From DTU013 sp964512095 (GTDB lineage Bacteria > Bacillota > Clostridia > Acetivibrionales > DTU013): a stretch of 64,000 bases of DNA. The notes beneath the pieces are model-generated. The model did no database searches, had not been told where the DNA came from, and was given only the letters and a program-made list of their open reading frames with translations. Position numbers and translations under genes: made by a program. The stretch is from the NCBI GenBank assembly GCA_964512095.1, contig CAZEIH010000002.1:1-64000 (forward strand). Reading direction: 5' to 3'. Each line of letters opens with the position of its first letter. The first letter of the stretch is position 1. This document shows, one piece after another, positions 36,225 through 45,027 of the stretch.

Positions 36225-38171
36225 TCAATTAATCCCAAGGTTTTCGGCAATTAGCTCCTTAAACATGGATATTGCCTGACTGCGGGTTATGTCGCCCTCA
36301 GCATATTCATGTACAACATTAAGCCAGTACATGTTGATCCATTCATCATAATCGGTCCTGTTCTTGCTTGAAACAGATGCATTAGCAGGAATAAATACAT
36401 CAAACATATTCTGTCCGTCCAGGAAACTAAGCCTACCATTGGATTTCTTCATAACAGCAGCTGATGGAACAGTATCTTTCGGTGCGCTATTCCCTCCCAT
36501 AACTATTCCGTTTGCCCATAAGTACTGCAGACCTGTATCGGAGCTGTCAAGTGTAATCCATTCCAATATATCTCCGACGGCCTCCTTGTGTTTGGTTTCC
36601 TTATTAGCCATAATCCAGCTTCCTCCCCAGAAGAAACTGGCCGGAGGCTCACAAATTGCCCAATCGCCATATGTGCCGCTTCTGAAATCGCCGTATTCAT
36701 TTCTGGAATGCGGATCCAGTATGTAGTTAATTAACCATGCAGGCCCGAAGTAACAGAATACTTTTTGTTCGTTGCTATCACTAATGTCAGCATACCAGTT
36801 ATCGGTCCATGCCTGTGTATCGTTGCTCCAGCCATTATCTTTTATCTGCTTGGCATAGTCGAGAAACTTCTCACGGCTTGGATCTATGTTCAGCTTGCCT
36901 TCAACAATCCACCCCGTGGGCGAATTACCATGGATCGCATTCCATATATCACCATAGCCGGAAACTATGCCGTACCCCTTTGCTTTCAGCTGTGCAGCAG
37001 CCTTAAAGAACTGATCCCAGCCAGGACCAATTTTATTCCTTATTAGAAGAGGCTCATCTGTTCCCCAAACGTCCTTTGCAATGGAGCGGCGATAAATGCA
37101 TGCTCCACTGGTACCCTGATATGTAAGTGCCACGATCTCATTATCGGAGGTCCTTGTTCCCATATCGACAGTGTACTGGGCAATTTCTGCCTTTTTTAAG
37201 AGCCTGTCTATATCTATACCCAGTTCCTTATAAGTTGCTGCATATCCAGCTGCTTCTCCCCTTGTATAATTGAGAGCAAATGCTGTCTCTACATCATAAA
37301 TATCCGGTGCGTCCTGACCTCCCGCCGCAAGAGCTAAATCGAGAGCTATCTGATACACTCCATCTAAAGATGTTAATACAGTATTGTTAATTTCATAGTC
37401 GAAACTTGGGTGGATAGCCTTATACTTACCTATTATTGATGGAACCTCATCGGTGAAAGACCATACATTTATTATCTTTGCTTGGCTTTCAGTATTCCCA
37501 TGTTTACCTATAGCCACTACCGGTCTCATAGATGGATCTATCACCCTGTGGAATACTGTTGCCACCTCTGCCCTTGTCAGTGATTTACTCGGATTGAAGT
37601 TACCATTTCCATCTCCTATTATTAATCCGTTGGAAAAAACCTTTATTACAGCATCCTTCCTTAAGTCTGAAATCAAATCATAGTCTCCTATGTTATGCGC
37701 AATAGTAAGATTCTTCCCCAGTTCCTCTCCACTTGCCCTTGCTATGTTTACTAGAATAAACGCCATATCCTCCCTGCACATAGGTGCATCCAATGCCTCA
37801 GGACTGCTGCTGAAATCCCCACTATCTATAAGACCACCTTCCACCGCTGCCTGGTAGTAAGGCATTGCCCAGTGCTTTGCTCCGGGTACATCCTTTATAT
37901 ATTCCTTTGCCACCAGTCTCGCCCCTATAGCAAGAAATTGTCCCAGTGTAACTGTCCCCTGCGGTTCATACTTAGCTACTCCATTCACCGGTGTAGTTAC
38001 ACCTGATATAATCCCTCTGTCCATTAATGCCATTACATCATTGTAGAACCACTGTCCCGGCTGCACATCGCTGAAGGTTACCGCCGTAGTATAATCTGTA
38101 ATTGCATATAAAGACATGGTCATTGAAAATGTTATAATGACTACAAGGAAAATAAAGCCTATTCTTCTCAT
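36225..38171 (-). CDS. SLH-anchored extracellular solute-binding protein
   Basis: 648 residues. A signal peptide (about 1-25) is followed by three SLH modules (about 30-215; TFSDVQPGQWFYNDVMAL, last one TRAEVATVFHRVI), which tether proteins to secondary cell-wall polymer. Residues about 225-640 look like a family-1 sugar-type solute-binding protein (ALTYQGTSGACIYRRSIAKD, GWDQFFKAAAQLKAKGYGI, FFWGGSWIMANKETKHKEA). The start ATG 38171 (MRRIGF) follows GGGAGGG. No importer gene is near, so it is either a partner of a distant ABC transporter or a surface-binding protein on its own. Confidence 0.87.
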   Translation of the reverse strand: MRRIGFIFLVVIITFSMTMSLYAITDYTTAVTFSDVQPGQWFYNDVMALMDRGIISGVTTPVNGVAKYEPQGTVTLGQFLAIGARLVAKEYIKDVPGAKHWAMPYYQAAVEGGLIDSGDFSSSPEALDAPMCREDMAFILVNIARASGEELGKNLTIAHNIGDYDLISDLRKDAVIKVFSNGLIIGDGNGNFNPSKSLTRAEVATVFHRVIDPSMRPVVAIGKHGNTESQAKIINVWSFTDEVPSIIGKYKAIHPSFDYEINNTVLTSLDGVYQIALDLALAAGGQDAPDIYDVETAFALNYTRGEAAGYAATYKELGIDIDRLLKKAEIAQYTVDMGTRTSDNEIVALTYQGTSGACIYRRSIAKDVWGTDEPLLIRNKIGPGWDQFFKAAAQLKAKGYGIVSGYGDIWNAIHGNSPTGWIVEGKLNIDPSREKFLDYAKQIKDNGWSNDTQAWTDNWYADISDSNEQKVFCYFGPAWLINYILDPHSRNEYGDFRSGTYGDWAICEPPASFFWGGSWIMANKETKHKEAVGDILEWITLDSSDTGLQYLWANGIVMGGNSAPKDTVPSAAVMKKSNGRLSFLDGQNMFDVFIPANASVSSKNRTDYDEWINMYWLNVVHEYAEGDITRSQAISMFKELIAENLGIN

Positions 38172-38339
38172 TACAAAAGCCCTCCCCAAAACCCACGGTA
38201 ATAATAGTATACGCCTTACTTAACAGCATAAAAAACATATTACTTGATGTTACGCCATATTAGCCATGGGTCTTTGACAAATATTTTACCTACATATTAT
38301 CATATTTTTTAATATTTTAAAACAATTGTTTAGTGTGAC

Positions 38340-38685
38340 TTCAGGGCAATCTCTGAACACGCCTCTGCTCCATTAGCTACAGCACAAATTATGATAGTAA
38401 TAATATCGATAAGTTTTACTTTTATTTCTTGACGAAAATCATTTAGATGGTAGAAATGTCTTGCGAAACAAAATAACCGCAGGCTGTTCAGGCTCGTTGA
38501 CCCCAAGCAGTTCGAAAAATGCTTCATCCTTTTGGACGAAGGAGATAGCCAGACGAAGCAAATGTGACATAACAGCAATCGACGGAGAGACTACACGGGG
38601 GGGTAAGGACGACGGAAAGGACACCTCCACGATCCATATAGTGGGCGCCTGGAGCAGCCAGAACAACCTTTTCCTTTTTATCTAA
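38340..38685. pseudogene. Scrambled remnant of an ISAs1-family transposase
   Basis: The minus strand of about 38340-38460 encodes LIDIITIIICAVANGAE, the N-terminal signature of ISAs1 transposases. The plus strand from about 38478 encodes LFRLVDPKQFEKCFI and, in a shifted frame, TAIDGETTRGGKDDG and IHIVGAWSSQNNL, the middle of the same transposase including the first DDE region. The N-terminal part is thus inverted relative to the middle, the rest is missing, and frames are broken. No terminal repeats are recognisable. Confidence 0.7.
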
Positions 38686-38891
38686 TCCTACCAAACATTA
38701 CACTGAAATGGTGTGTTTGAAAAAATCCTGAGGATTTTCCCAATTGGAGATGTCGTTCATGATTTTGCCCTGCAAATCCAATGCATATACATTGACGCAT
38801 TGACTTTTTTTATGGTAAACTTATGTCATAAATAGTAATATGTTGTCTTAAAAGAATAAAATAATATAGCAAAAGAATACAGGGGTGTTTA

Positions 38892-41054
38892 ATGTTGAGA
38901 GGTATTATGAAGAAAGTCACAGCAATTTCTCTTGTTTTTTTGATTATGTTGTCCGTTTCTATTCAAGCCTATTCCATAAATGTTAATGAGTCAAATCATT
39001 GGGCGTCACAGACCATTACAAAATGGAAGGTTTATGGGTTGGTTCATGGAAGGGGTAATGGAGGCATTGAGCCCAACAGCCCGATAACCAGAGCAGAATT
39101 TGCTGCCTTTGTAGACCGTGTTTTTAATTTTCCAAACGCACCTGAAATAACGTTTTCGGATGTTTCGGCGGGCTCATGGTATGCAGAGCCTGTTTCAAAG
39201 TTAGCTGTAGCCGGGATTGTTGTCGGCAATAATGGAAGGTTTAATCCACAAGCATTTATAACAAGACAGGAGGCAGCAGTAATCCTTTGTAGAGCATTTA
39301 TGCTAAAGGTAAAGAACAATGATATCATAAAAGAATTTAATGACTATGAGGAAATTGCACATTGGAGTACCGATGCGATAAGTTCCCTGTATGAAAACGG
39401 CTATGTACAAGGCAGAGCAGGCAAAAAGTTCGCTCCGGTCGCAGCGATAACACGCGCAGAGGCAATAGTCATGATAGACAATATCATGGGTGAACTGAAA
39501 AGCAAACAGGGCGAATATACCGTAAATGTACAGAAGAACCTTGTTATCAATGCGAAGGATGTAAAATTAAAGGATATGGATATTCCAGGGAACCTGTATA
39601 TTGCGCAAGGCGTTGGCAGCGGGCAAATTGAACTTGAGAATGTGAATGTAAAAGGCGATGTAGTACTTCTTGGAGGCGATAAAATAATATTGAAGGATAC
39701 ACTGCTTGCAGGTACATTAAGGGTTGCGAAATCCGATGGAGAAGTGTGTTTAACATCCCTGGGCGATTCACAGGTTTCAAATATTGAATTGTACCCGGAA
39801 GCAAAACTGAAAGAAGAAGGTGTTGGAGCAATTGCCGCAGGTTCTGAACCTCCTCCGGCATCTGATGTCGCATCACCAACAAAGCCGAAGAAGAAGACGG
39901 AACCTGAACCTGAGCCGGAACCGGAACCTGAGCCGGAACCTGAGCCGGAGCCTGAGCCGGAACCTGAGCCGGAACCCGAGCCGGAACCTGAGCCGGAACC
40001 TGAGCCAGAACCTGAGCCGGAACCTGAGCCGGAACCGGAACCTGAGCCGGAACCTGAGCCGGAACCTGAGCCGGAACCTGAGCCGGAACCGGAACCTGAG
40101 CCGGAACCTGAGCCGGAACCTGAGCCAGATGTGCCTCCAACTCCATATGACATTTTTTACTACCCCACAACTAAGCAAAAAATTAGTACCAGCGGCTGGC
40201 TAAAATATCCACATGTGTTGTCAGAGAAAAAGTTCCATTGCGGTCATGATATATATGAGCCTGTCGGCTCAGAAGTTTATGCTATAGCAGATGGTGTTGT
40301 TGAATATAATGGAACACATATTTCATCGACGATGCATAAGTGTATCTGGTTTAAATTTAACCGTAAAGACGGTGGCAGTTTTTATGCAGTATATGGTCAC
40401 GTGAATAGTTCTTTAGAAAAGGGTACAAAGGTTAAGGCGGGACAAGTGGTTGGTACGATTGCCAGTTTTGAACCTGATCCATATGCGCCACATTTACATT
40501 TAGGAATCAATGTTAAAAAAGATTTAGAGTTTCCGGTCAATTTCTCTTGGGGAACCGATACTGTTCCTAATGGTTGGACCTTGGAAGGCGATCCAACTAA
40601 ATCGGGGCTGGAGGCAAAGGCAGCCTCTGATGGTTGGGTACAGCCATGGAGCTATCTATCTCCGTATCTATCCTCAGCACCAAAACAGCAGGACCCTGTT
40701 ATAAGTTTGAAAGGTGACGCAAATACCAGCATCTATATTAGCAGCAGTTATGCGGATCCAGGTGCAACAGCGACAGATTCTAATGGTGCAAACATATCAG
40801 GTAGTATCGTGACTACCATAACCAACGATGTCAATGACAGCAAGGAATTCAGCAATGCTGTCCCGGCAACTTATACGTTCCACTACAATGTCAAGGACAA
40901 GGATGGAAACAGCGCTGCCAAGGTCACACGAAAGGTGACTGTCTGGTCGATGACTTCGTCATCTGCTCGCCCATGCATCCTGACTGGGAGATTGTACTCG
41001 CCACTGACAGCTTTTTCAATCGGTAACCCCCACCTAAGAGGAAGGGGACTGTGA
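38892..41054 (+). CDS. SLH-anchored M23 peptidase with (Glu-Pro)n stalk
   Basis: 720 residues. Signal peptide; three SLH modules (about 32-205; NSPITRAEFAAFVDRVF); a short beta-rich repeat part (DIPGNLYIAQGVGSGQIELE); a stalk of about 75 residues of nearly pure Glu-Pro (39900-40127); an M23 metallopeptidase domain with zinc-ligand patterns HCGHDIY and HLHLGI around YAVYGHV; and a DUF5011/Ig-like module (GATATDSNGANISGSIVTTI). It likely cuts or remodels peptidoglycan at the cell surface. The last 30 residues after KVTVWS look unlike the module and may reflect a frameshift. ATG 38907 is an alternative start. Confidence 0.9.
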   Translation: MLRGIMKKVTAISLVFLIMLSVSIQAYSINVNESNHWASQTITKWKVYGLVHGRGNGGIEPNSPITRAEFAAFVDRVFNFPNAPEITFSDVSAGSWYAEPVSKLAVAGIVVGNNGRFNPQAFITRQEAAVILCRAFMLKVKNNDIIKEFNDYEEIAHWSTDAISSLYENGYVQGRAGKKFAPVAAITRAEAIVMIDNIMGELKSKQGEYTVNVQKNLVINAKDVKLKDMDIPGNLYIAQGVGSGQIELENVNVKGDVVLLGGDKIILKDTLLAGTLRVAKSDGEVCLTSLGDSQVSNIELYPEAKLKEEGVGAIAAGSEPPPASDVASPTKPKKKTEPEPEPEPEPEPEPEPEPEPEPEPEPEPEPEPEPEPEPEPEPEPEPEPEPEPEPEPEPEPEPEPEPEPEPEPEPEPDVPPTPYDIFYYPTTKQKISTSGWLKYPHVLSEKKFHCGHDIYEPVGSEVYAIADGVVEYNGTHISSTMHKCIWFKFNRKDGGSFYAVYGHVNSSLEKGTKVKAGQVVGTIASFEPDPYAPHLHLGINVKKDLEFPVNFSWGTDTVPNGWTLEGDPTKSGLEAKAASDGWVQPWSYLSPYLSSAPKQQDPVISLKGDANTSIYISSSYADPGATATDSNGANISGSIVTTITNDVNDSKEFSNAVPATYTFHYNVKDKDGNSAAKVTRKVTVWSMTSSSARPCILTGRLYSPLTAFSIGNPHLRGRGL
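39900..40127. repeat. 12-bp tandem repeats coding the Glu-Pro stalk
   Basis: Units of GAACCTGAGCCG, with GAACCGGAA variants, run for about 228 nt in frame within the M23 gene. Such arrays change length by slippage. Confidence 0.9.
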
Positions 41055-41088
41055 CATTGTTCAAGATAACTCCCAACAGTTGTATTCT

Positions 41089-41184
41089 GGCATCATTGCT
41101 CCATATTCCTTTGTCTTACTGAAGCAGCTCAACAGTATCAACAAAGACAGTTTGGCATCATTGCTTCATATTTCTTTGCCTGAC
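41089..41184. repeat. Partial duplication of the rlmB 3' end
   Basis: GGCATCATTGCTCCATATTC (41089 on) recurs at 41154 with a few changes (GGCATCATTGCTTCATATTT); the second copy spans the rlmB stop codon and last codons. About 30 nt, offset 65. Confidence 0.75.
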
Positions 41185-42773
41185 TATATCATATATTACG
41201 ATTGCGCCGGCCACTGCAGCATTCAATGATGGAATTTCTCCAAGCATCGGTATGTTTACTACATAATCGCAGGCTTCACTTACTAGCTTGCCCATGCCTT
41301 CGCCCTCGCTTCCTATTACAAGAGCAATACCTCCCGTGAGGTCATGGTCATAATAAGCTTTCTCTCCTGTTGCATCAGTTCCAGCTACCCAAATGTTTTT
41401 TGTTTTCAGGTATTCAATAGTCTGCACGATATTGGTTACACGGGCAACAGGCACATATTCAATTGCCCCTGCCGATGCTTTTGATACTACTGATGTCAGC
41501 CCAACTGCTCTACGTTTGGGTATAATCACTCCATGTACGCCGGCAGCATTAGAGGTTCTAAGTATTGACCCTAGATTAAATGCATCTGTGATCTCATCAA
41601 GGATTACAATAAACGGCGGCCTGCCACTTTTCTCTGCGGCCATGAGTATTTCGTCAACTTCTACATAATCCTTTGCAGATACAAGGGCAATGACGCCCTG
41701 ATGCGAATGGGTCTCTGACATCTCATCAAGCTTTGATCGTTCAACCTCCTGGATAATAATGTGGCTTTCCCTCGCCAAAGCTATTATTTGATTTATTGAG
41801 CCTTCCTTTTCACCCTTCGAAACAAGTATCCTGTTTATGCTACGTCCGGATTTCAGTGCTTCCATCACTGGATTTCTACCCTCGAGTCTGTCTAGATCTT
41901 CTTTGGGCTGATTAACTGACTTCTGTTCAACTAAATGATCCTTTTTCTTGTCTGCTTTCTTTTTGAAGCTCTTAGCAGGCCTATTATCTGCAAAATCAAA
42001 GAACTCATCATCCCGTTTCCAGTCTGTCTCTCGTTCCACTTCACCGTATGGACGATGGTCTTTGTCGCCGTATGGCTTACGGTCTCTGTTCCCGTATGGA
42101 CGACGATCTTTATCTCCGTATGGCTTGCGGTCCTTGTCCCCGTACGGACGACGATCTTTATCTCCGTATGGCTTGCGGTCCTTGTCCCCGTATGGACGAC
42201 GGTCTTTGTCGCCGTATGGTTTGCGGTCCTTGTCCCCGTATGGACGATGGTCTTTGTCGCCGTATGGTTTGCGGTCCTTGTCCCCGTATGGACGACGGTC
42301 TTTGTCGCCGTATGGCTTACGGTCTCTGTTCCCGTATGGACGACGATCTTTATCTCCGTATGGCTTGCGGTCCTTGTCCCCGTATGGACGACNNNNNNNN
42401 NNNNNNNNNNNNNNNNNNNNNNNNNNNNNNNNNNNNNNNNNNNNNNNNNNNNNNNNNNNNNNNNNNNNNNNNNNNNNNNNNNNNNNNNNNNNGGACGACG
42501 ATCTTTATCTCCGTATGGCTTGCGGTCCTTGTCCCCGTATGGACGACGGTCTTTGTCGCCGTATGGTTTGCGGTCCTTGTCGCCGTATGGTTTGCGGTCC
42601 TTGTCCCCGTATGGACGCCGGTCCCTGTCTCCGTATGGCTTGCGGTCCGCACCTCCATCAGCCCTGCTGTCATTCCCCTGGCCGGATTTACGGTCTAAAT
42701 TCCAACTCTTCCTCTGCTCCGGCTTTCCCTCTGTCCTCCTGCCTGTATACCCTGTTCGTCTCTTATCTGCCAT
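41158..42773 (-). CDS. rlmB: 23S rRNA (guanosine-2'-O)-methyltransferase RlmB with octapeptide-repeat tail
   Basis: SPOUT methyltransferase for G2251 of 23S rRNA. The C-terminal 250 residues carry a substrate-binding domain (LEGRNPVMEALKSGRSINRI) and SpoU motifs: DAFNLGSILRTSNAAG, LVIGSEGEGM and PSLNAAVAGAI. The start ATG 42773 (MADKRRTGYTGRR) follows AGAGGTG. Between them lie at least 20 copies of an octapeptide [KR]PYGDKDR, 24 bp each, interrupted by the assembly gap 42393-42492. The reading frame differs on the two sides only because the 100-N filler has the wrong length: repeat phase predicts a true gap of 17 plus a multiple of 24, which restores the frame. Confidence 0.88.
42045..42650. 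repeat. 24-bp tandem repeat array in rlmB, with assembly gap
   Basis: Alternating units such as TATGGACGACGATCTTTATC and TATGGCTTGCGGTCCTTGTC, each extended to 24 bp, run across the N block at 42393-42492. They encode GDKDRRPY and GDKDRKPY. There are no unique spacers between units. Confidence 0.95.
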
Positions 42774-42873
42774 AGCCCATGCACCTCTAACCTTTCCGTT
42801 TCTTCTTATAACACCTAAGTTCAACGGAAACTCTCTGTTTCAAGAAAATTCCCTTGCCTCTGGAGTGTTTCAA

Positions 42874-42906
42874 CGAGGAGGGAACATCTATCACCTCGTT
42901 ATTTTT
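42874..42906 (-). terminator. Hairpin after mrnC with shared ACATCTATC box
   Basis: AACGAGG and CCTCGTT form a 7-bp stem around GAGGGAACATCTATCA. A closely similar block (ACATCTATCGCCTC) lies at 43486-43499 between gcvPB and mrnC. Confidence 0.45.
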
Positions 42907-42961
42907 AATAGTCCATCGTTAATAAATACACTATAAAAACATACTACGCTTATCAACTGGG

Positions 42962-43396
42962 TTAACCGTCGGTCTGGTTTTGCTCCACCGATATCTTCAG
43001 CAGCTCCAGCAACCGCACGTAATCCTGCTTTATATAGAGATAGCCCAACAGCGTCTCAAAGCCAGTAGCATATTTGTATTCAGTGACATCTGCATTTTTG
43101 GGGATTGTGCCGGATTTGGCGTTCCTTCCCCGTCTTACAATATCCAGTTCATCAGGCTTCAATACATCTATTAGCTTATGTATAATGTATGACTGCGCTT
43201 TAGCCTTTACATACGATATCGACTGTTTGTGAAGCTTGTGCACCGGTGCATTGCCTTTACTCAACAGCAACGTGCGCACATACAGCTCATAAACGGCATC
43301 TCCTACATATGCCAACACCAGCGGCGAGTAAGTATTCAAGTCACCAGCCTTAACAGGGAATATCTGTCCAATCTTTTTAAACACTTCTTCATTCAT
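42962..43396 (-). CDS. mrnC: Mini-ribonuclease III
   Basis: 144-residue RNase III-type nuclease lacking the double-stranded RNA-binding domain; it matures the 3' and 5' ends of 23S rRNA. The catalytic motif is LAYVGDAVYELYVR, and RRGRNAKSGTIPKNADVTEY is the other family block. Length is typical. In many Firmicutes it lies directly after cysS and before rlmB; here rlmB follows but cysS is 14 kb away. Confidence 0.93.
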   Translation of the reverse strand: MNEEVFKKIGQIFPVKAGDLNTYSPLVLAYVGDAVYELYVRTLLLSKGNAPVHKLHKQSISYVKAKAQSYIIHKLIDVLKPDELDIVRRGRNAKSGTIPKNADVTEYKYATGFETLLGYLYIKQDYVRLLELLKISVEQNQTDG

Positions 43397-43512
43397 GTGA
43401 TCCTATTACCAATCTTCTAGCATTACTTGATACCCACCACAAAGCGCTTTCCAACCTTATAGTTGAAAACATATAATTAAGTGGTGGACATCTATCGCCT
43501 CATTATATATTA

Positions 43513-45027
43513 TTAACTACCATTTGTGAACAAAAAAGAAAGCACAGGACTTCTTGCGGCCTTGACCTCATCAAGCCTTGACACCGGAGTCGCATATGGC
43601 GCATTTTTCACTTTATCCGGGTCGCTCTCCGCTTCCTTTGCAATGCCCAGTAATGTTTCTGCAAAAGCTTCTAGTGTCTCTATGCTTTCAGTCTCCGTCG
43701 GCTCCAGCATCATAGCCTCATGGACTATAAGTGGGAAATATACCGTCGGCGGGTGATAGCCAAAATCCAGTAGCCTTTTTGCAATGTCCAAAGTGCGGAC
43801 TCCCGTTTCCTTATGCCCTTCATAAGATAAAACAAATTCATGCATACAGACTCGGTCATATGGTAGTGAAAAATGTCCCTTCAACAGTGCCATTAGGTAA
43901 TTTGCATTGAGGACAGCATTTTCCGCTACCTTTCTCAAGCCTTCAGCTCCCATAGTCCTTATATATACGTATGCCCTTAGTACTACGCCAAAATTACCAT
44001 AGAATGATCTGACCCTGCCAATTGACTGAGGCCTATCATAATCCAGCCAATATTGTTTCCCATCATGCTCTGCAAGGGGCACAGGTAAAAATGGAACCAG
44101 CTCCTTTTTAACTCCAACAGGACCTGAACCCGGTCCTCCGCCGCCATGAGGAGTACTGAAGGTTTTATGCAGGTTTAGGTGGACAACATCAAAGCCCATA
44201 TCTCCAGGTCTGCATATGCCCAATATGGCATTGGCATTGGCACCGTCGTAATAAAGCAGTCCGCCGGCTTTATGTACAATCTCAGCTATTAGCTTTATGT
44301 TCTCATCAAATAATCCCAGTGTATTGGGGTTAGTGAGCATTAATCCAGCTGTGTCATCACCTACAACCATTTTCAAAGCCCCTATATCGACTCCGCCTTT
44401 TTCATCTGATTTCACTTCTACAACATCAAAGCCTGCCAGGACAGCAGATGCGGGATTAGTTCCATGAGCAGAATCTGGTATAATAATTTTCGTCCGGGCT
44501 TTGTCTCCCCTGCTCATATGATATGCTTTCATAATCATAAGTCCAGTAAGCTCACCATGGGCGCCTGCCGCAGGCTGTAACGAGAAACGTTCCATACCTG
44601 TTATTTCTGACAACAACCGGTCCATCTCGCAAAGCACTTGAAGACAGCCCTGAGATGTTTCTTGAAGCTGGTATGGGTGGATAGAACTAAAACCCTCCAA
44701 ACCGGCAATATCCTCATTTATTTTAGGATTGTATTTCATGGTACAGGAGCCCAGTGGGTAAAAACCGTTGTCCACGCCATAGTTCAGCTGGGACAGATTT
44801 GTGAAATGCCTAACAACATCTACTTCACTGACTTCCGGGAGCTCTGGGTCACTTTTTCTAATATACTTCTCAGGAATCATATCGCACTGAATATTGGCTG
44901 TCGGGTTACTTATCCCTCCGCATTCCGATGATAAATCGTCAATCAGGCCATACTCAGGGATATCGCATTCAGGTAGGCTGTATGCAACCCTTCCCGGCTT
45001 GCTCAATTCAAATATCAATTCTGCCAT
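43513..45027 (-). CDS. gcvPB: Glycine dehydrogenase (decarboxylating) subunit 2
   Basis: 504 residues; the PLP-carrying half of the P-protein, which decarboxylates glycine and passes the aminomethyl group to lipoyl-GcvH. The PLP lysine lies in LNLHKTFSTPHGGGGPG; PDSAHGTNPASAV and LTNPNTLGLFDENI are other conserved blocks. ATG 45027 immediately follows the gcvPA stop, with GGAGGTGCAAGG as ribosome site. Last gene of the gcv operon. Confidence 0.96.
   Translation of the reverse strand: MAELIFELSKPGRVAYSLPECDIPEYGLIDDLSSECGGISNPTANIQCDMIPEKYIRKSDPELPEVSEVDVVRHFTNLSQLNYGVDNGFYPLGSCTMKYNPKINEDIAGLEGFSSIHPYQLQETSQGCLQVLCEMDRLLSEITGMERFSLQPAAGAHGELTGLMIMKAYHMSRGDKARTKIIIPDSAHGTNPASAVLAGFDVVEVKSDEKGGVDIGALKMVVGDDTAGLMLTNPNTLGLFDENIKLIAEIVHKAGGLLYYDGANANAILGICRPGDMGFDVVHLNLHKTFSTPHGGGGPGSGPVGVKKELVPFLPVPLAEHDGKQYWLDYDRPQSIGRVRSFYGNFGVVLRAYVYIRTMGAEGLRKVAENAVLNANYLMALLKGHFSLPYDRVCMHEFVLSYEGHKETGVRTLDIAKRLLDFGYHPPTVYFPLIVHEAMMLEPTETESIETLEAFAETLLGIAKEAESDPDKVKNAPYATPVSRLDEVKAARSPVLSFLFTNGS

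Noticed and set aside
38439..38666. Minus-strand 75-residue frame
   Set aside because: Opposite-strand shadow of the ISAs1 middle part, without protein-like features.
39401..40203. Long open frames in other frames and on the minus strand with GSGSGS, RLRFRLRF or QVPAQVPA repeats
   Set aside because: They are shadows of the Glu-Pro coding repeat; SLH and M23 domains fix the true frame.
42045..42650. CRISPR-like regular repeats
   Set aside because: Units are contiguous and coding, without unique spacers, and no cas gene is present.
41931..42936. Open frames coding RSLSPYG, VHTGTRTASHTE or MDDGLCRRM repeats
   Set aside because: They are alternate frames of the 24-bp rlmB array, made long by the N filler that translates as X.
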